Of a stretch of 64,000 nt of DNA, positions 37,106 through 46,466 are shown piece by piece. The position numbers and the translations under genes are program-made. Origin of the DNA: Flaviflagellibacter rhizophilus. Its GTDB lineage: Bacteria; Pseudomonadota; Alphaproteobacteria; Rhizobiales; Methylopilaceae. Position 1 is the first letter of the stretch. Each line of letters starts with the position of its first letter. The stretch is taken from NCBI RefSeq assembly GCF_033898525.1, contig NZ_JAXAFJ010000001.1, positions 558,001-622,000 on the forward strand. The letters are read 5' to 3'. The notes below the pieces were generated by a model. That model was not told the DNA's origin, made no database searches, and was given only the letters and a program-made list of their open reading frames with translations.

Positions 37106-38814
37106 GCGACGGCCGCCGGCTGCTTGAGGACGCGGCCAAGCACCTCTTCCTTGGCGCCGAATGTCTGCTGCCGTCCCTCGGCCAGCACTAGGACGAGGTC
37201 CACGGCCGCAAGGGCGCTGGGCCGGTGCGCGACGACGATGACGATGCTGCCCGCCTGCCGCGCCGAGCGGATGGCATGGGTCAGCGCCGCCTCGCCATCG
37301 GCATCGAGGTTGGAGTTCGGCTCGTCGAGCACGATCAGGAACGGGTCGCCATACAGAGCGCGGGCAAGCGCCACGCGCTGACGCTGGCCGGCGGAGAGCG
37401 CGTGACCGGCCTCCCCGATGCGTGTGTCGTAGCCGCCGGGGAAGCGGACGATCATGTCGTGGATGCCCGCCCGCTCGGTCGCGGCCAATATCTTCTCCGG
37501 CGTGGCGTCGGGCTGAAAGCGGCTGATGTTCTCGGCGATGGTGCCGTCGAACAGCTCGATGTCCTGCGGAAGGTAGCCGATGTGGGGGCCAAGCGCGGCG
37601 CGGTCCCACTGGTCGAAGGTGGCGCCGTCGAGCCGCACGCCGCCCCGGCTTCCCGTCCAGACGCCGACAAGGCCGCGGGCCAATGTCGATTTGCCCGAAC
37701 CGCTGGCGCCGATGACGCCGACGGCCGCTCCGGCCGTCGCCTCGAACGTGATGCCGGCCAGGGTCGGCCGCGTCTGCCCGGGCGGCAGCACCGAGAGATT
37801 GTCGACTTCGAGGATCTTGTGCGGCTTCGGCAGCGGCATGGGAGCGGCGCGGGCCGCATCCGCGCCGGGCGCGGCAAGGCGGCGATAGCTCTGCCGGGCA
37901 CCGACGAAGCCGCGCCAGTTGGCGATGGCAAGCTCCACCGGCGCCAGCGCGCGCTACGACAGGATGGAGCTCGCGATCATCACGCCCGGCGAGATCTCCT
38001 GCAGGATGGCGAGATAGGCGCCCACCGCGAGCATCAAGGATTGCAGGAAGAAGCGGAACACCTTGGCCGCCGCGCCGATGCCGCCTGCGGCATCGATGGT
38101 GCGCTGGTTCTCCTGCAGATATCCGCCATGAGCCTGCACCCAGCGCTCGCGCAATGCTGGCATCATGCCCATTGCCGACAGCGGCTCCACATTGCGGCGG
38201 CAGGTTTCCGAGACCGCATTCCGCGCGGAGGATTTCTGCGAGGCCGCACGCGTGGGGTTGCGGGTGCGCATCTCGGTGATGAGGGTCAGGATGCACAGCA
38301 CGATGCAACCGCCGAGCGCCACCGCGCCCAGCCAGACATGGAAGATGAAGATCAGCGCGAGATACAGCGGCATCCAGGGCAGGTCGAAGATCGTGATCGG
38401 CCCCTGACCGCCGAGGAACTGGCGCAGGCCGTCGAGGTCGCGGATCGGCTGCTGGCCGTCGCCCTCGCGCCGCCCGCTCATCGTGAGCGAGGTCATCATG
38501 TCGAAGATCGGCCCGCGCAATTGCAGGTCCAGCCGCTCGCCCAGCCTCACGAGGATGCGGCTGCGCACAAGGTCCAGCGCGCCCTGGATGACGTAGAGCA
38601 TGGCGGCGAGGCCGAGCAGCACGGCAAGGGTCGGCACGCTGCCGCTGGCCAGCACGCGGTCATAGACCTGCAGCATGAAGAACGGGCCGGTCAGCATCAA
38701 AAGGTTGATGACGCAGCTGAAGAGCCCGACGGCGATGAAAACGCCTCGACAGGACCTCAGCGCAACGACAACCGCCGGCTGGTCCTGCCGTGGTTTCGGC
38801 GGCGTTGCGGACAT
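37102..38814 (-). pseudogene. Type I secretion ABC permease-ATPase with internal amber stop
   Basis: The reading frame is intact over 571 codons, the usual PrtD/HasD size, except for one TAG at 37954-37956. The first part (286 residues from ATG 38814) is the membrane domain and ends GVMIASSILS. After the stop the frame resumes RALAPVELAIANWRGF, as in a normal family member, then carries Walker A GASGSGKST, signature LSAGQRQR and Walker B LIVLDEPNSNLD. A GTG at 37938, 15 nt past the stop, could restart the ATPase half (278 residues), but no ribosome site is evident. It may be a true nonsense mutation, a split two-chain transporter, read-through, or a sequencing error. Confidence 0.82.
37954..37956 (-). 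other. In-frame amber codon between membrane and ATPase domains
   Basis: On the minus strand the codons read ATC CTG TCG TAG CGC GCG CTG. The flanking residues align without a gap to the ILxxRALAPVE segment of PrtD-like proteins. A single base change from TCG, CAG, TGG or similar sense codons would give TAG. Confidence 0.9.
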
Positions 38815-38956
38815 GTACTTCGTCCCGGCTGACAAACGCGGTAGGGGCGAAGCCGGCATTGTGCGGCTTCGCCGAATTGGCGGCACATTGGCCGCGCCGC
38901 ATTACAGCCGCGTGTTGCCTGGATGACGGCCGGACGACATGGCCGCGCCGGACCGT

Positions 38957-39454
38957 TTATCCCGGAAGCACCGTCCAGGGTTCGTCGAACGTCCATTCCT
39001 CAAGGTTCACACCGGGTCCGCCACGGTCGACCACGATGAAATCCTGTGGCTGGCCCAGCGGCGCCAGGACGCCATGCCATGTGTTCCGATGATAGTTGAT
39101 CCCCTGCCAAGGCGCGGTAAGGAAGGCCTGCGGCGTGCCGGGTCGGCCGTTCTCATCGGGGCAGACGATGACAAGGAAAGGTTCGGCCGTCAGCGGGATG
39201 AAGGCCTGGCTGCCGAGCGGATGACGCTCCACCAGATCCAGCTTCAGAGGGAGCGCGTAGGGGTCGCCCTCGACAAGGCTGATGAAAACCCCACCACCTT
39301 CCCCTGCCGCCACGGCCTCGGCCATCGGCGGAAGCCGTCGTGCGCGGCCCCCGTTGATGGGGATGCGTCCGGGATAGTTCGGCTTGTCGATGACATCGCC
39401 AAACGGCGCAAAGGCTTTGCGCGTCAGCGCCCGGGCCGTGATCGTTCGGCTCAC
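38957..39454 (-). CDS. allA: Ureidoglycolate lyase
   Basis: A 165-residue AllA-type protein with LTRKAFAPFGDVID near the start, HPLGSQAFIPL in the middle and the NYHRNTWHGVLAPL segment holding the conserved His residues. It splits ureidoglycolate into glyoxylate and urea in allantoin breakdown. The GTG start overlaps the allE stop by 4 nt (GTGA). The longer open frame upstream lies inside allE. Confidence 0.9.
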   Translation of the reverse strand: MSRTITARALTRKAFAPFGDVIDKPNYPGRIPINGGRARRLPPMAEAVAAGEGGGVFISLVEGDPYALPLKLDLVERHPLGSQAFIPLTAEPFLVIVCPDENGRPGTPQAFLTAPWQGINYHRNTWHGVLAPLGQPQDFIVVDRGGPGVNLEEWTFDEPWTVLPG

Positions 39455-40299
39455 CGCCCGAGCCCCGCATGCGCGCCCAGCCTCAGGTTCATGTGCCGGT
39501 TCACGTCCTTGTAGAGCAGGTACCGGAACGGGCCGGGCCCGCCGGCGTAGCAGGCCTGCGGGCAGAAGGCGCGCAGCCACATGAAGTCGCCGGCCTCCAC
39601 CTCCACCCAGTCCCTGTTCAGCTTGTAGACGGCCTTGCCCTCCAGCACGAAAAGGCCGTGCTCCATGACATGGGTCTCCTCGAAGGGGATGGTCGCGCCC
39701 GGCTGCAGGGTGACGATGGTCACGTGCATGTCGTGGCGCAGGTCCGCCGGATCGACAAAACGGGTGGTTGCCCATCCGCCTTCGGTGTCGGGCATGCCTG
39801 CGGGCTCCACCTCGCTGTCATGGCTGAAGAGCACGTCGGGGGCATCAAGTCCGGGCACCGGCTGATACAGCTTCCGGATCCAGTGAAAGCGGGCGTTCGT
39901 GTCGCCACGGTTCCACAATGTCCAATCCTTGCCCGGAGGCAGATAGACAAAGCCTCCGCCCCCGAGTTGGCGGCTCTCGCCGTCCACCGAGAGGGTGATC
40001 TCGCCGCAAACGACGAAGAGCACGCTCTCCGCGCCTGTATCGGCTTCCGGCCTGTCGCTGCCGCCACCCGGCGACACCTCCATGAGATATTGCGAGAAGG
40101 TCTCGGAGAAGCCCGACATCGGCCGGGCGAGCACCCACAGGCGCGTCCCTTCCCAGAACGGCAGCATGCTGGTCACGATGTCGCGCATCACGCCTTTGGG
40201 GAGGAAGGCATAGGCTTCCGTGAAGACCGCGCGGCCTGTCATCAGCTCGGTCTGGCGGGGCAGGCCGCCGCAAGCCTCATGGTAGGACCGGATGTTCAT
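39451..40299 (-). CDS. allE: (S)-ureidoglycine aminohydrolase
   Basis: A 282-residue bicupin protein. It carries two cupin halves, with LPPGKDWTLWN in the first and the metal-binding ETHVMEHGLFVLEGKAVY in the second. It converts (S)-ureidoglycine to ureidoglycolate, feeding AllA directly. I chose the ATG at 40299 because GGAGAGGC lies just upstream and the family starts here. The operon lacks allantoinase and allantoate amidohydrolase, which must be encoded elsewhere. Confidence 0.9.
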   Translation of the reverse strand: MNIRSYHEACGGLPRQTELMTGRAVFTEAYAFLPKGVMRDIVTSMLPFWEGTRLWVLARPMSGFSETFSQYLMEVSPGGGSDRPEADTGAESVLFVVCGEITLSVDGESRQLGGGGFVYLPPGKDWTLWNRGDTNARFHWIRKLYQPVPGLDAPDVLFSHDSEVEPAGMPDTEGGWATTRFVDPADLRHDMHVTIVTLQPGATIPFEETHVMEHGLFVLEGKAVYKLNRDWVEVEAGDFMWLRAFCPQACYAGGPGPFRYLLYKDVNRHMNLRLGAHAGLGR

Positions 40300-40527
40300 T
40301 GCCTCTCCAGATGCGTCGCTTTGCGGAACCTTCGGTGCCAAGCACCCAAGCTATCTGATGATACGTGCAGAGCGCTGTGTCCATTCAGCAATTCTGCCGA
40401 AAACCGCTTCAACGGCTTGCGGGCGCAGAGATCGTATGCGGGCCGGAGACTGGAAGCCCGACTCCACTCCGCAGTGTCCCAGCGCCGGCTAGGTGGATAG
40501 ACTTGCGGAAGATCATCGAGTGAGTTC

Positions 40528-41268
40528 ATGGAACGGCGCATGCGCATACTGGTCATCAACCCCAACACCACAGCCTCGATGACGCGGAAGATCGGCGAGG
40601 CTGCGCGCAAGGCGGCGGCGCCGGGAACGGATGTCCTCGCGGTCAATCCCGAGGACGGGCCGCCCAGCATCGAAGGCTATTTCGACGAGGTGTTCTCGAT
40701 CCCCGGCCTCATCGGCTGCATCCAGAAGAATCCAGACTATGATGCCTATGTCATCGCCTGCTTCGACGACACCGGCCTCCACGCCGCCCGCACCGCGACG
40801 TCCGCTCCCGTCATTGGCATAGGGGAAGCCGCCTTCCACATGGCCAGCCTTCTGGCGGGACGCTTCAGCGTGGTGACCACGCTCGCCGTCTCGATCCCGG
40901 CAATAGAGGCCAATCTTGTCCATTACGGGCTGTCGGTGCGGTGCGGACGGGTTCGGGCCTCGGAGATCGCGGTCCTCGAACTCGAGCGTCCGGGCTCCGA
41001 TGCCTGCTCCACGATTTCGGCGGAGATCGGGCGGGCCATCAAGGAAGACCATGCGGATGCCATCGTGCTTGGCTGCGCCGGCATGACGGATCTCGCGGAG
41101 CGCCTGTCGCGCGAACATGGTGTGCCGGTGCTGGACGGCGTCTCCTGCGCGGTAAAGCTGGCCGAGGGGCTGGTGCAGCTTGGCTTGCGTACATCGAAAG
41201 CCGGCGGCTATGCGGCGCCACGCCCCAAAGCCTATTCCGGGATCTTCGCCGCCAACTCGCCGAAATAG
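40528..41268 (+). CDS. Allantoin/hydantoin racemase (Asp/Glu racemase family)
   Basis: A 246-residue protein of the Asp/Glu/hydantoin racemase superfamily: ILVINPNTTASMT at the start, catalytic Cys in IACFDDTGL (about C87) and a second in VLGCAGMTD. Next to allE/allA on the opposite strand, allantoin is the likely substrate (as for HpxA). A second ATG at 40540 has a better-spaced GGAACGG and may be the true start. It converges on the lipid kinase gene. Confidence 0.82.
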   Translation: MERRMRILVINPNTTASMTRKIGEAARKAAAPGTDVLAVNPEDGPPSIEGYFDEVFSIPGLIGCIQKNPDYDAYVIACFDDTGLHAARTATSAPVIGIGEAAFHMASLLAGRFSVVTTLAVSIPAIEANLVHYGLSVRCGRVRASEIAVLELERPGSDACSTISAEIGRAIKEDHADAIVLGCAGMTDLAERLSREHGVPVLDGVSCAVKLAEGLVQLGLRTSKAGGYAAPRPKAYSGIFAANSPK

Positions 41269-41283
41269 TCTTCGGCGTTCCAG

Positions 41284-42171
41284 CTAAGGCACGAAGACCG
41301 GCAGAGCGGCGCGGCTGATCGTGAAGTGTGCCGGCGTCGAGGTCAGCAGTTCACCATCGGTGTTCACGAGGTGGGGACGCCGTGTGCGGATCGTCAGTTC
41401 CGTAGTGCCGAATGCGCGCACGCTGGCATGCTGCCCGTGCGTACCGCGCCGCAAGGCCGGGGCCAGCCGCACCAGCTGCCACCAATGCTCCACTTCGAGG
41501 CTGTAGAAGTCGAGCCGCCCGTCGAATGGCGTGGCGGAACTCTCGACCGTCATGCCGCCGCCGTAGAACCGGCCATTGCCGACCGACATCTGCATGGTGC
41601 GGACCTCCTCGACCGTACCGTCATGGTCGATAAAAGCGGTGAAGGGCCGGCTCTGCGAAAGGATGCGGCTTGCGGCGGCGGCATAGCCCAGCACCCCGAA
41701 GCGCTTCTTCGCCTCGCTCGTCAGCTGGCGGGCAAGGTTCACGCTGAAGCCGATGCTCGCAACATTGAGGAACGGGTGACCGTTGACGTTGCCGAGGTCG
41801 AGCCGCCGGACAGCGCCCGCAGTGATGACCCGCGCTGCCTCCACCGGGTTCACCGGAATGGACAGGCTGCGCGCCAGATCGTTCGCCGTGCCCAGAGGCA
41901 GTATGCCGAGCGGCAATCCGGTGTCGCGAATGGCACCCGCGGCTGCATTCATGGTTCCGTCGCCTCCGCCCGCAACCACGAGATCGACGCCGCTCGCGTT
42001 GTCCCGGATGCACCGATCAAGATCCTCCCGGGTGCACAGGCCCGCCGGCTCCACCAGATCCACGCCGCTCGCGGTGAGAACGTCGAGCGCGTCCTGGACC
42101 CGGGCGGTGCCGCTCCGGGCCTTCTTGTTCACCAGCAGGAGGGCACGGCGTCGAAAAGCTTGGGGGTGCAC
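41284..42171 (-). CDS. YegS/diacylglycerol-kinase-like lipid kinase
   Basis: A 295-residue protein of the DAGK catalytic family: the nucleotide-binding motif GGGDGTMNAAAGA (about 68-80), LGTANDLARSL, and the C-terminal beta domain with a TDGE motif. It phosphorylates a lipid alcohol such as diacylglycerol, or a related lipid. No membrane segment is seen, as usual for this soluble branch. It is not obviously linked to its neighbours. Confidence 0.87.
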   Translation of the reverse strand: MHPQAFRRRALLLVNKKARSGTARVQDALDVLTASGVDLVEPAGLCTREDLDRCIRDNASGVDLVVAGGGDGTMNAAAGAIRDTGLPLGILPLGTANDLARSLSIPVNPVEAARVITAGAVRRLDLGNVNGHPFLNVASIGFSVNLARQLTSEAKKRFGVLGYAAAASRILSQSRPFTAFIDHDGTVEEVRTMQMSVGNGRFYGGGMTVESSATPFDGRLDFYSLEVEHWWQLVRLAPALRRGTHGQHASVRAFGTTELTIRTRRPHLVNTDGELLTSTPAHFTISRAALPVFVP

Positions 42172-42308
42172 GGCGGGAATCCTGACGCGGGATATTCGCG
42201 GCCCTGGAACGGGCGCTGCGAATAGACCTCACACGCCTGGGGCAGGAACAAGGCCGTGCGAGCCGGACCGCCCGGCACCCGCCATTTCCCGGTCTCGCTG
42301 CGCCTGCC

Positions 42309-42815
42309 CTAGTCGATCCGCTCGTAGGTCGCCGACATCACCTGCACCCACTCCCCGTCCGCGCCTTTCATGCGGGAGGTAAGCGTCCGGCGGGTGGGGC
42401 TCTCGAAGGTGTAGATGTCCTGGTAGGGCAACAGGGTGTCGGGTGCGTTGAAGTCAGGACCCGTGGTGTCCAGCGTCAGCACATCGCCGCTCGCGTCCAG
42501 CGTGCCCTCATAGACCCAGAACACGTCCATCATCGAACCGGACCAGCTGCCGACATAGCGCCCCTTCCGAGGATCGTAGCCGAGGACCATCAGCGTTTCC
42601 GCACGCGCCCCGTCGTCGGGCATGGTGCCGCGGCCTTCGCTGACGACGAACAGGTCGCCAAGTTCCCGCACGGTCTCGATCCACTTGTTATCCGCAGGAC
42701 CAGCCTGTCCCCCGTCCCCGCCGGGCATCTCGGCGGCGCATTCAGCCATGGTCATCCGCCAGGTGCCCACCAGTCGTTTCAGCCAGCGATGCTCCGCATG
42801 CGGGTCGGTCTTCAT
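42309..42815 (-). CDS. DUF1579 family protein
   Basis: A 168-residue protein with the DUF1579 pattern: HRWLKRLVGTWRM near the start, VLGYDPRKGRYVGSW in the middle and a closing YERID. It is a small beta-barrel-like domain without a signal peptide. Function is unknown. A perfect ATTGATATCAAT palindrome lies 27 bp before its start codon. Confidence 0.8.
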   Translation of the reverse strand: MKTDPHAEHRWLKRLVGTWRMTMAECAAEMPGGDGGQAGPADNKWIETVRELGDLFVVSEGRGTMPDDGARAETLMVLGYDPRKGRYVGSWSGSMMDVFWVYEGTLDASGDVLTLDTTGPDFNAPDTLLPYQDIYTFESPTRRTLTSRMKGADGEWVQVMSATYERID

Positions 42816-43206
42816 CTCATCGTCCTCTCAAGCAGGATAACATTGATATCAATCTATTTGGGTGCCAACGCCGTCGAAGACCTCGCCAGGCGGTCCGCCC
42901 GGCGGCCGGCTCCACGCGCATCCACGGGCAATTGATCGGGGTTGAGGGTTGCCCTTGTCATCTTCATGGAGGAGAAACAAGGAACCCTTGTGAACTGCTG
43001 CTGCCCCTTCATCGAAGCACAGCGACGGATGCACGCCATCCTCCTGTCGCGGCGATGATCCCCGAAGCGGCAATTCTGCTGCCGCGCCCCGGCGCGAGAT
43101 GCAGCATGATCGGCAACCGGCCAAATCCCTCCGCTCTGGAGGGGAAACAGGGTGCGAGACGGCTCTTTCACGAGCGATCAGGATTGTTCAGGTAGGAAGT
43201 GCATCG
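42816..43206. other. 391-bp intergenic region before the Mrp operon
   Basis: No supported gene. It contains the palindrome at 42842-42853 and a CCCTCC/GGAGGG hairpin (43127-43143) in the likely leader of mrpA. Short open frames here lack ribosome sites and recognisable content. Confidence 0.5.
42842..42853. promoter_or_regulatory. 12-bp perfect palindrome ATTGATATCAAT
   Basis: A perfect AT-rich palindrome in GC-rich surroundings, 27 bp upstream of the DUF1579 start. It resembles the dyads bound by MarR- or TetR-type repressors, though no such gene adjoins it. Confidence 0.4.
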
Positions 43207-46125
43207 ATGGTGTGGCAGAGCAACAGTTTGGTTCTTCTTGTTGCGTTGCCGTTCGTCGCCAGTTTCATTGCCATCCTGCTTCCCGCCAACGCACGAAACG
43301 CCGAAGCCTGGGTCGCTGGCCTGGCGGCACTGCTCGGGGTGGTTCTTACCGCCCTCGCCTATCCGCTGGTGCAGGACGGCGGGGTGGTGCGGCATGTCGT
43401 CGAATGGGTTCCGACGCTCGGGCTCAATGCAGCCCTGCGGCTGGACGGCTTTGCGTGGATGTTCTCCATGCTCATCACGGGCATCGGCCTGCTCGTCGTC
43501 ATCTATGCCCGCTATTACATGTCGCCCAAGGATCCGGTGGCACGCTTCTACGCGTTTCTGCTTGCCTTTATGGGCGCGATGCAGGGCCTGGTCCTGTCCG
43601 GAAACATCATCCTGCTCGCGGTGTTCTGGGAACTCACGAGCATCTTCTCGTTCCTGCTCATAGGCTACTGGCACCAGAACCAGGCTGCCCGGGACGGGGC
43701 CCGCATGGCGTTGACGATCACCGGCACCGGCGGGCTCTGCCTGCTGGCCGGCATGGTGCTGCTGGGCCGGATCGTCGGCAGCTACGATCTCGACGTGGTG
43801 CTGGCGTCCGGGGCGGCCATCCGGGCGCACGATCTCTACCTCCCGATGCTGCTCCTGATCCTGGCCGGCGCATTGACCAAGAGCGCGCAGTTTCCGTTCC
43901 ACTTCTGGCTTCCAAACGCCATGTCGGCGCCCACGCCCGCATCGGCCTACCTGCATTCCGCCACGATGGTGAAGGCGGGCGTGTTCCTGCTCGCCCGCTT
44001 CTGGCCGGTGCTGTCCGGCACGGACGAATGGTTCTTCATCGTTGGGCTGGCGGGAATGTCGACGCTGCTGCTGGGCTCGTTCTTCGCCATCTTCCAGCAG
44101 GACCTGAAGGGACTGCTCGCCTATTCGACGATCAGCCATCTCGGCCTCATCACGACGCTTCTGAGTTTCGGCAGCCCTCTGGCGGCTGTCGCGGCCATCT
44201 TCCACATGCTCAACCACGCCACCTTCAAGGCCAGCCTGTTCATGGCGGCAGGCATCATCGACCATGAGGCCGGCACCCGCGACATGCGAAAGCTGTCTGG
44301 CCTGTTCGCCTTCCTGCCGGTGACGGCGACGCTTGCGATGGTAGCAAGCCTCGCAATGGCCGGAGTGCCCCTGCTGAACGGCTTCCTGTCGAAGGAGATG
44401 TTCTTCGCCGAGAGCATCGAGCAGCACCGGGTCTCGTGGCTGGACCACATCGCGCCCTATGTAGCGACCGTCGCCGGTGCATTCGCCGTCACCTATTCCG
44501 TGCGCTTCATCCACAAGGTCTTCTTCGGGCCAAAGCCGGTGAACCTGCCGCGGGAGCCGCACGAGCCGCCGCACTGGATGCGGGTGCCCATCGAACTCCT
44601 CGTCCTCGTCTGCCTTGTGGTCGGCATGGTGCCGGCGATCAGCGTGGGCGGCTTTCTGGACACCGCCGTCTTCGCGGTTCTGGGCCAGCGCACGCCCGAG
44701 TACAGCCTTTCGGTGTGGCACGGCCTCAACCTGCCCCTGCTCATGAGCACGGTGGCGCTCGTAGCCGGCCTCGCGATTTACGCCCTGCTGCAGCCCTATC
44801 TGCGCAATTCCGAGGAGGGTCCGCCGTTCATCCGCCGCCTGCAGGGCCGGCGCATCTTCGAGCGGATTCTCGTCACCCTCAGCTGGCGAGGAGCCCGCTT
44901 CCTAGAGCGCTTGCTGGCCACGCGCCATCTGCAGCCGCAGCTGCGCGTGCTGATCGGAGCAGCTCTGCTCGGTGGCATCTGGGCCATGTGGGGCTCGGCG
45001 GAAAAGCTGCCGGCGCTGTCGGCCGCGGGCATGGATCCGGTGCTGGCGGTGCTCTGGGCCGTCGGAGCAGTGTGTGCCGTGGGCGCCGCCTACCAAGCCA
45101 AGTTCCACCGGCTGGCGGCCCTGATCCTGCTGGGCGGCGCCGGGCTCGTGAACTGCGTGACCTTTGTGTGGTTCTCGGCGCCCGACCTTGCAATCACCCA
45201 GCTCCTCGTGGAGATCGTGACCACCGTCCTCATCCTGCTGGGCCTGCGCTGGCTGCCCAAGCGTGACCCGGAGATCCACGACAGCTTCCATCTGAGGACG
45301 CTGCTGCGTCGCTCCTTCGATCTCGCACTCGCGGTCGCGGCGGGTCTCGGGACTGCCGCCATGGCGTATCTGACGATGCGGACCCCCGTGCCGTCATCCG
45401 TCGGTGACTACTATCTGGAGCGCGCGTACAGCGAGGGGGGCGGCACCAATGTCGTCAACGTCATCCTTGTCGACTTCCGCGGCTTCGACACGTTCGGCGA
45501 GATCGTGGTGCTGGGCGTGGTCGCGCTCACTGTGTTCGCGCTGCTGCGCCGTTTCCGTCCCGCCGAGGACACGAGCGAGATCCCCGTTCAGCAGCGCGAG
45601 CAGAACATCTTCGATGACCTGCAGCGCGACAGGACCGTCGGCGAAACGCTGAACGACTACCTGCTGGTGCCCTCCATCATCATGCGCTGGATGTTTCCGG
45701 CCATCGTGCTCCTGGCCGCCTATCTCTTCCTCCGTGGCCACGATCTGCCGGGCGGCGGCTTTGCGGCCGGCATCACGATGTCGATCGGCTTCCTGCTGCA
45801 ATATCTCGCCGGCGGGACGCGATGGGTGGAGGAAAGGCTGCGCATCCGGCCCGTCGTGTGGATCGGGCTCGGCCTCATGGTGGCGGCGCTGACAGGCCTT
45901 GGCTCGTTCGGACTGGGCTACCCGTTCCTCACCTCCTACTCCCAGTACACGGAGCTTCCCCTGCTCGGTAAGGTGCCCACGGCCTCGGCACTGCTGTTCG
46001 ATGTCGGCGTCTTCAGCCTCGTCGTCGGCGCGACGGTGCTGATGCTCATCGCCATCGCCCATCAGTCCATCCGCTCGGCCAAGACGAAGGTGCCAAAGGC
46101 GCACGCGGATGTGGGGGCCGGCTGA
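43207..46125 (+). CDS. mrpA: Mrp cation/proton antiporter subunit A fused to subunit B
   Basis: A 972-residue polytopic protein. The first part is MrpA, related to NuoL of complex I, with FHFWLPNAMSAPTPASAYLHS-type helix motifs. From about residue 800 the MrpB domain follows, with the typical HDLPGGGFAAGI. The A-B fusion is characteristic of the alphaproteobacterial (Pha-type) antiporters. It exchanges Na+ or K+ for protons and supports pH and salt tolerance. The ATG at 43207 has AGGAAG upstream. The stop and mrpC start overlap as TGATG. Confidence 0.93.
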   Translation: MVWQSNSLVLLVALPFVASFIAILLPANARNAEAWVAGLAALLGVVLTALAYPLVQDGGVVRHVVEWVPTLGLNAALRLDGFAWMFSMLITGIGLLVVIYARYYMSPKDPVARFYAFLLAFMGAMQGLVLSGNIILLAVFWELTSIFSFLLIGYWHQNQAARDGARMALTITGTGGLCLLAGMVLLGRIVGSYDLDVVLASGAAIRAHDLYLPMLLLILAGALTKSAQFPFHFWLPNAMSAPTPASAYLHSATMVKAGVFLLARFWPVLSGTDEWFFIVGLAGMSTLLLGSFFAIFQQDLKGLLAYSTISHLGLITTLLSFGSPLAAVAAIFHMLNHATFKASLFMAAGIIDHEAGTRDMRKLSGLFAFLPVTATLAMVASLAMAGVPLLNGFLSKEMFFAESIEQHRVSWLDHIAPYVATVAGAFAVTYSVRFIHKVFFGPKPVNLPREPHEPPHWMRVPIELLVLVCLVVGMVPAISVGGFLDTAVFAVLGQRTPEYSLSVWHGLNLPLLMSTVALVAGLAIYALLQPYLRNSEEGPPFIRRLQGRRIFERILVTLSWRGARFLERLLATRHLQPQLRVLIGAALLGGIWAMWGSAEKLPALSAAGMDPVLAVLWAVGAVCAVGAAYQAKFHRLAALILLGGAGLVNCVTFVWFSAPDLAITQLLVEIVTTVLILLGLRWLPKRDPEIHDSFHLRTLLRRSFDLALAVAAGLGTAAMAYLTMRTPVPSSVGDYYLERAYSEGGGTNVVNVILVDFRGFDTFGEIVVLGVVALTVFALLRRFRPAEDTSEIPVQQREQNIFDDLQRDRTVGETLNDYLLVPSIIMRWMFPAIVLLAAYLFLRGHDLPGGGFAAGITMSIGFLLQYLAGGTRWVEERLRIRPVVWIGLGLMVAALTGLGSFGLGYPFLTSYSQYTELPLLGKVPTASALLFDVGVFSLVVGATVLMLIAIAHQSIRSAKTKVPKAHADVGAG

Positions 46126-46466
46126 TGGAACTGCTCATCGCACTTGCCATCGGCACGCTCACCGGCTCAGGCGTCTGGCTCATCCTGCGCCCGCGCACCT
46201 ATCAGGTCGTGGTCGGACTGGCCCTGCTGTCCTATGCGGTCAACCTGTTCATCTTCTCCATGGGACGCCTCCGCTCTCATGCCGCCCCCGTCGTCGACGG
46301 ATCCTCGGTCGTTGACCCGTCCGCCTATGCGGATCCCGTGCCGCAGGCTCTGGTTCTCACCGCCATCGTCATCGGCTTCGCCACCACGGCGCTGTTCCTC
46401 GTCGTCCTGATCGTCTCCCGCGGCCTTGCGGGCACCGACCATGTCGACGGACGGGAGAGGTCGTGA
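46125..46466 (+). CDS. mrpC: Mrp antiporter subunit C
   Basis: A 113-residue membrane protein related to NuoK, with three hydrophobic segments and the conserved GLALLSYAVNLFIF and DPVPQALVLTAIVIGFA. It belongs to the Mrp membrane complex. It overlaps its neighbours by one base on each side. Confidence 0.92.
   Translation: MELLIALAIGTLTGSGVWLILRPRTYQVVVGLALLSYAVNLFIFSMGRLRSHAAPVVDGSSVVDPSAYADPVPQALVLTAIVIGFATTALFLVVLIVSRGLAGTDHVDGRERS

Noticed and set aside
42849..43171. Short minus-strand open frames before mrpA
   Set aside because: Two overlapping frames compete, with neither a ribosome site nor recognisable content.
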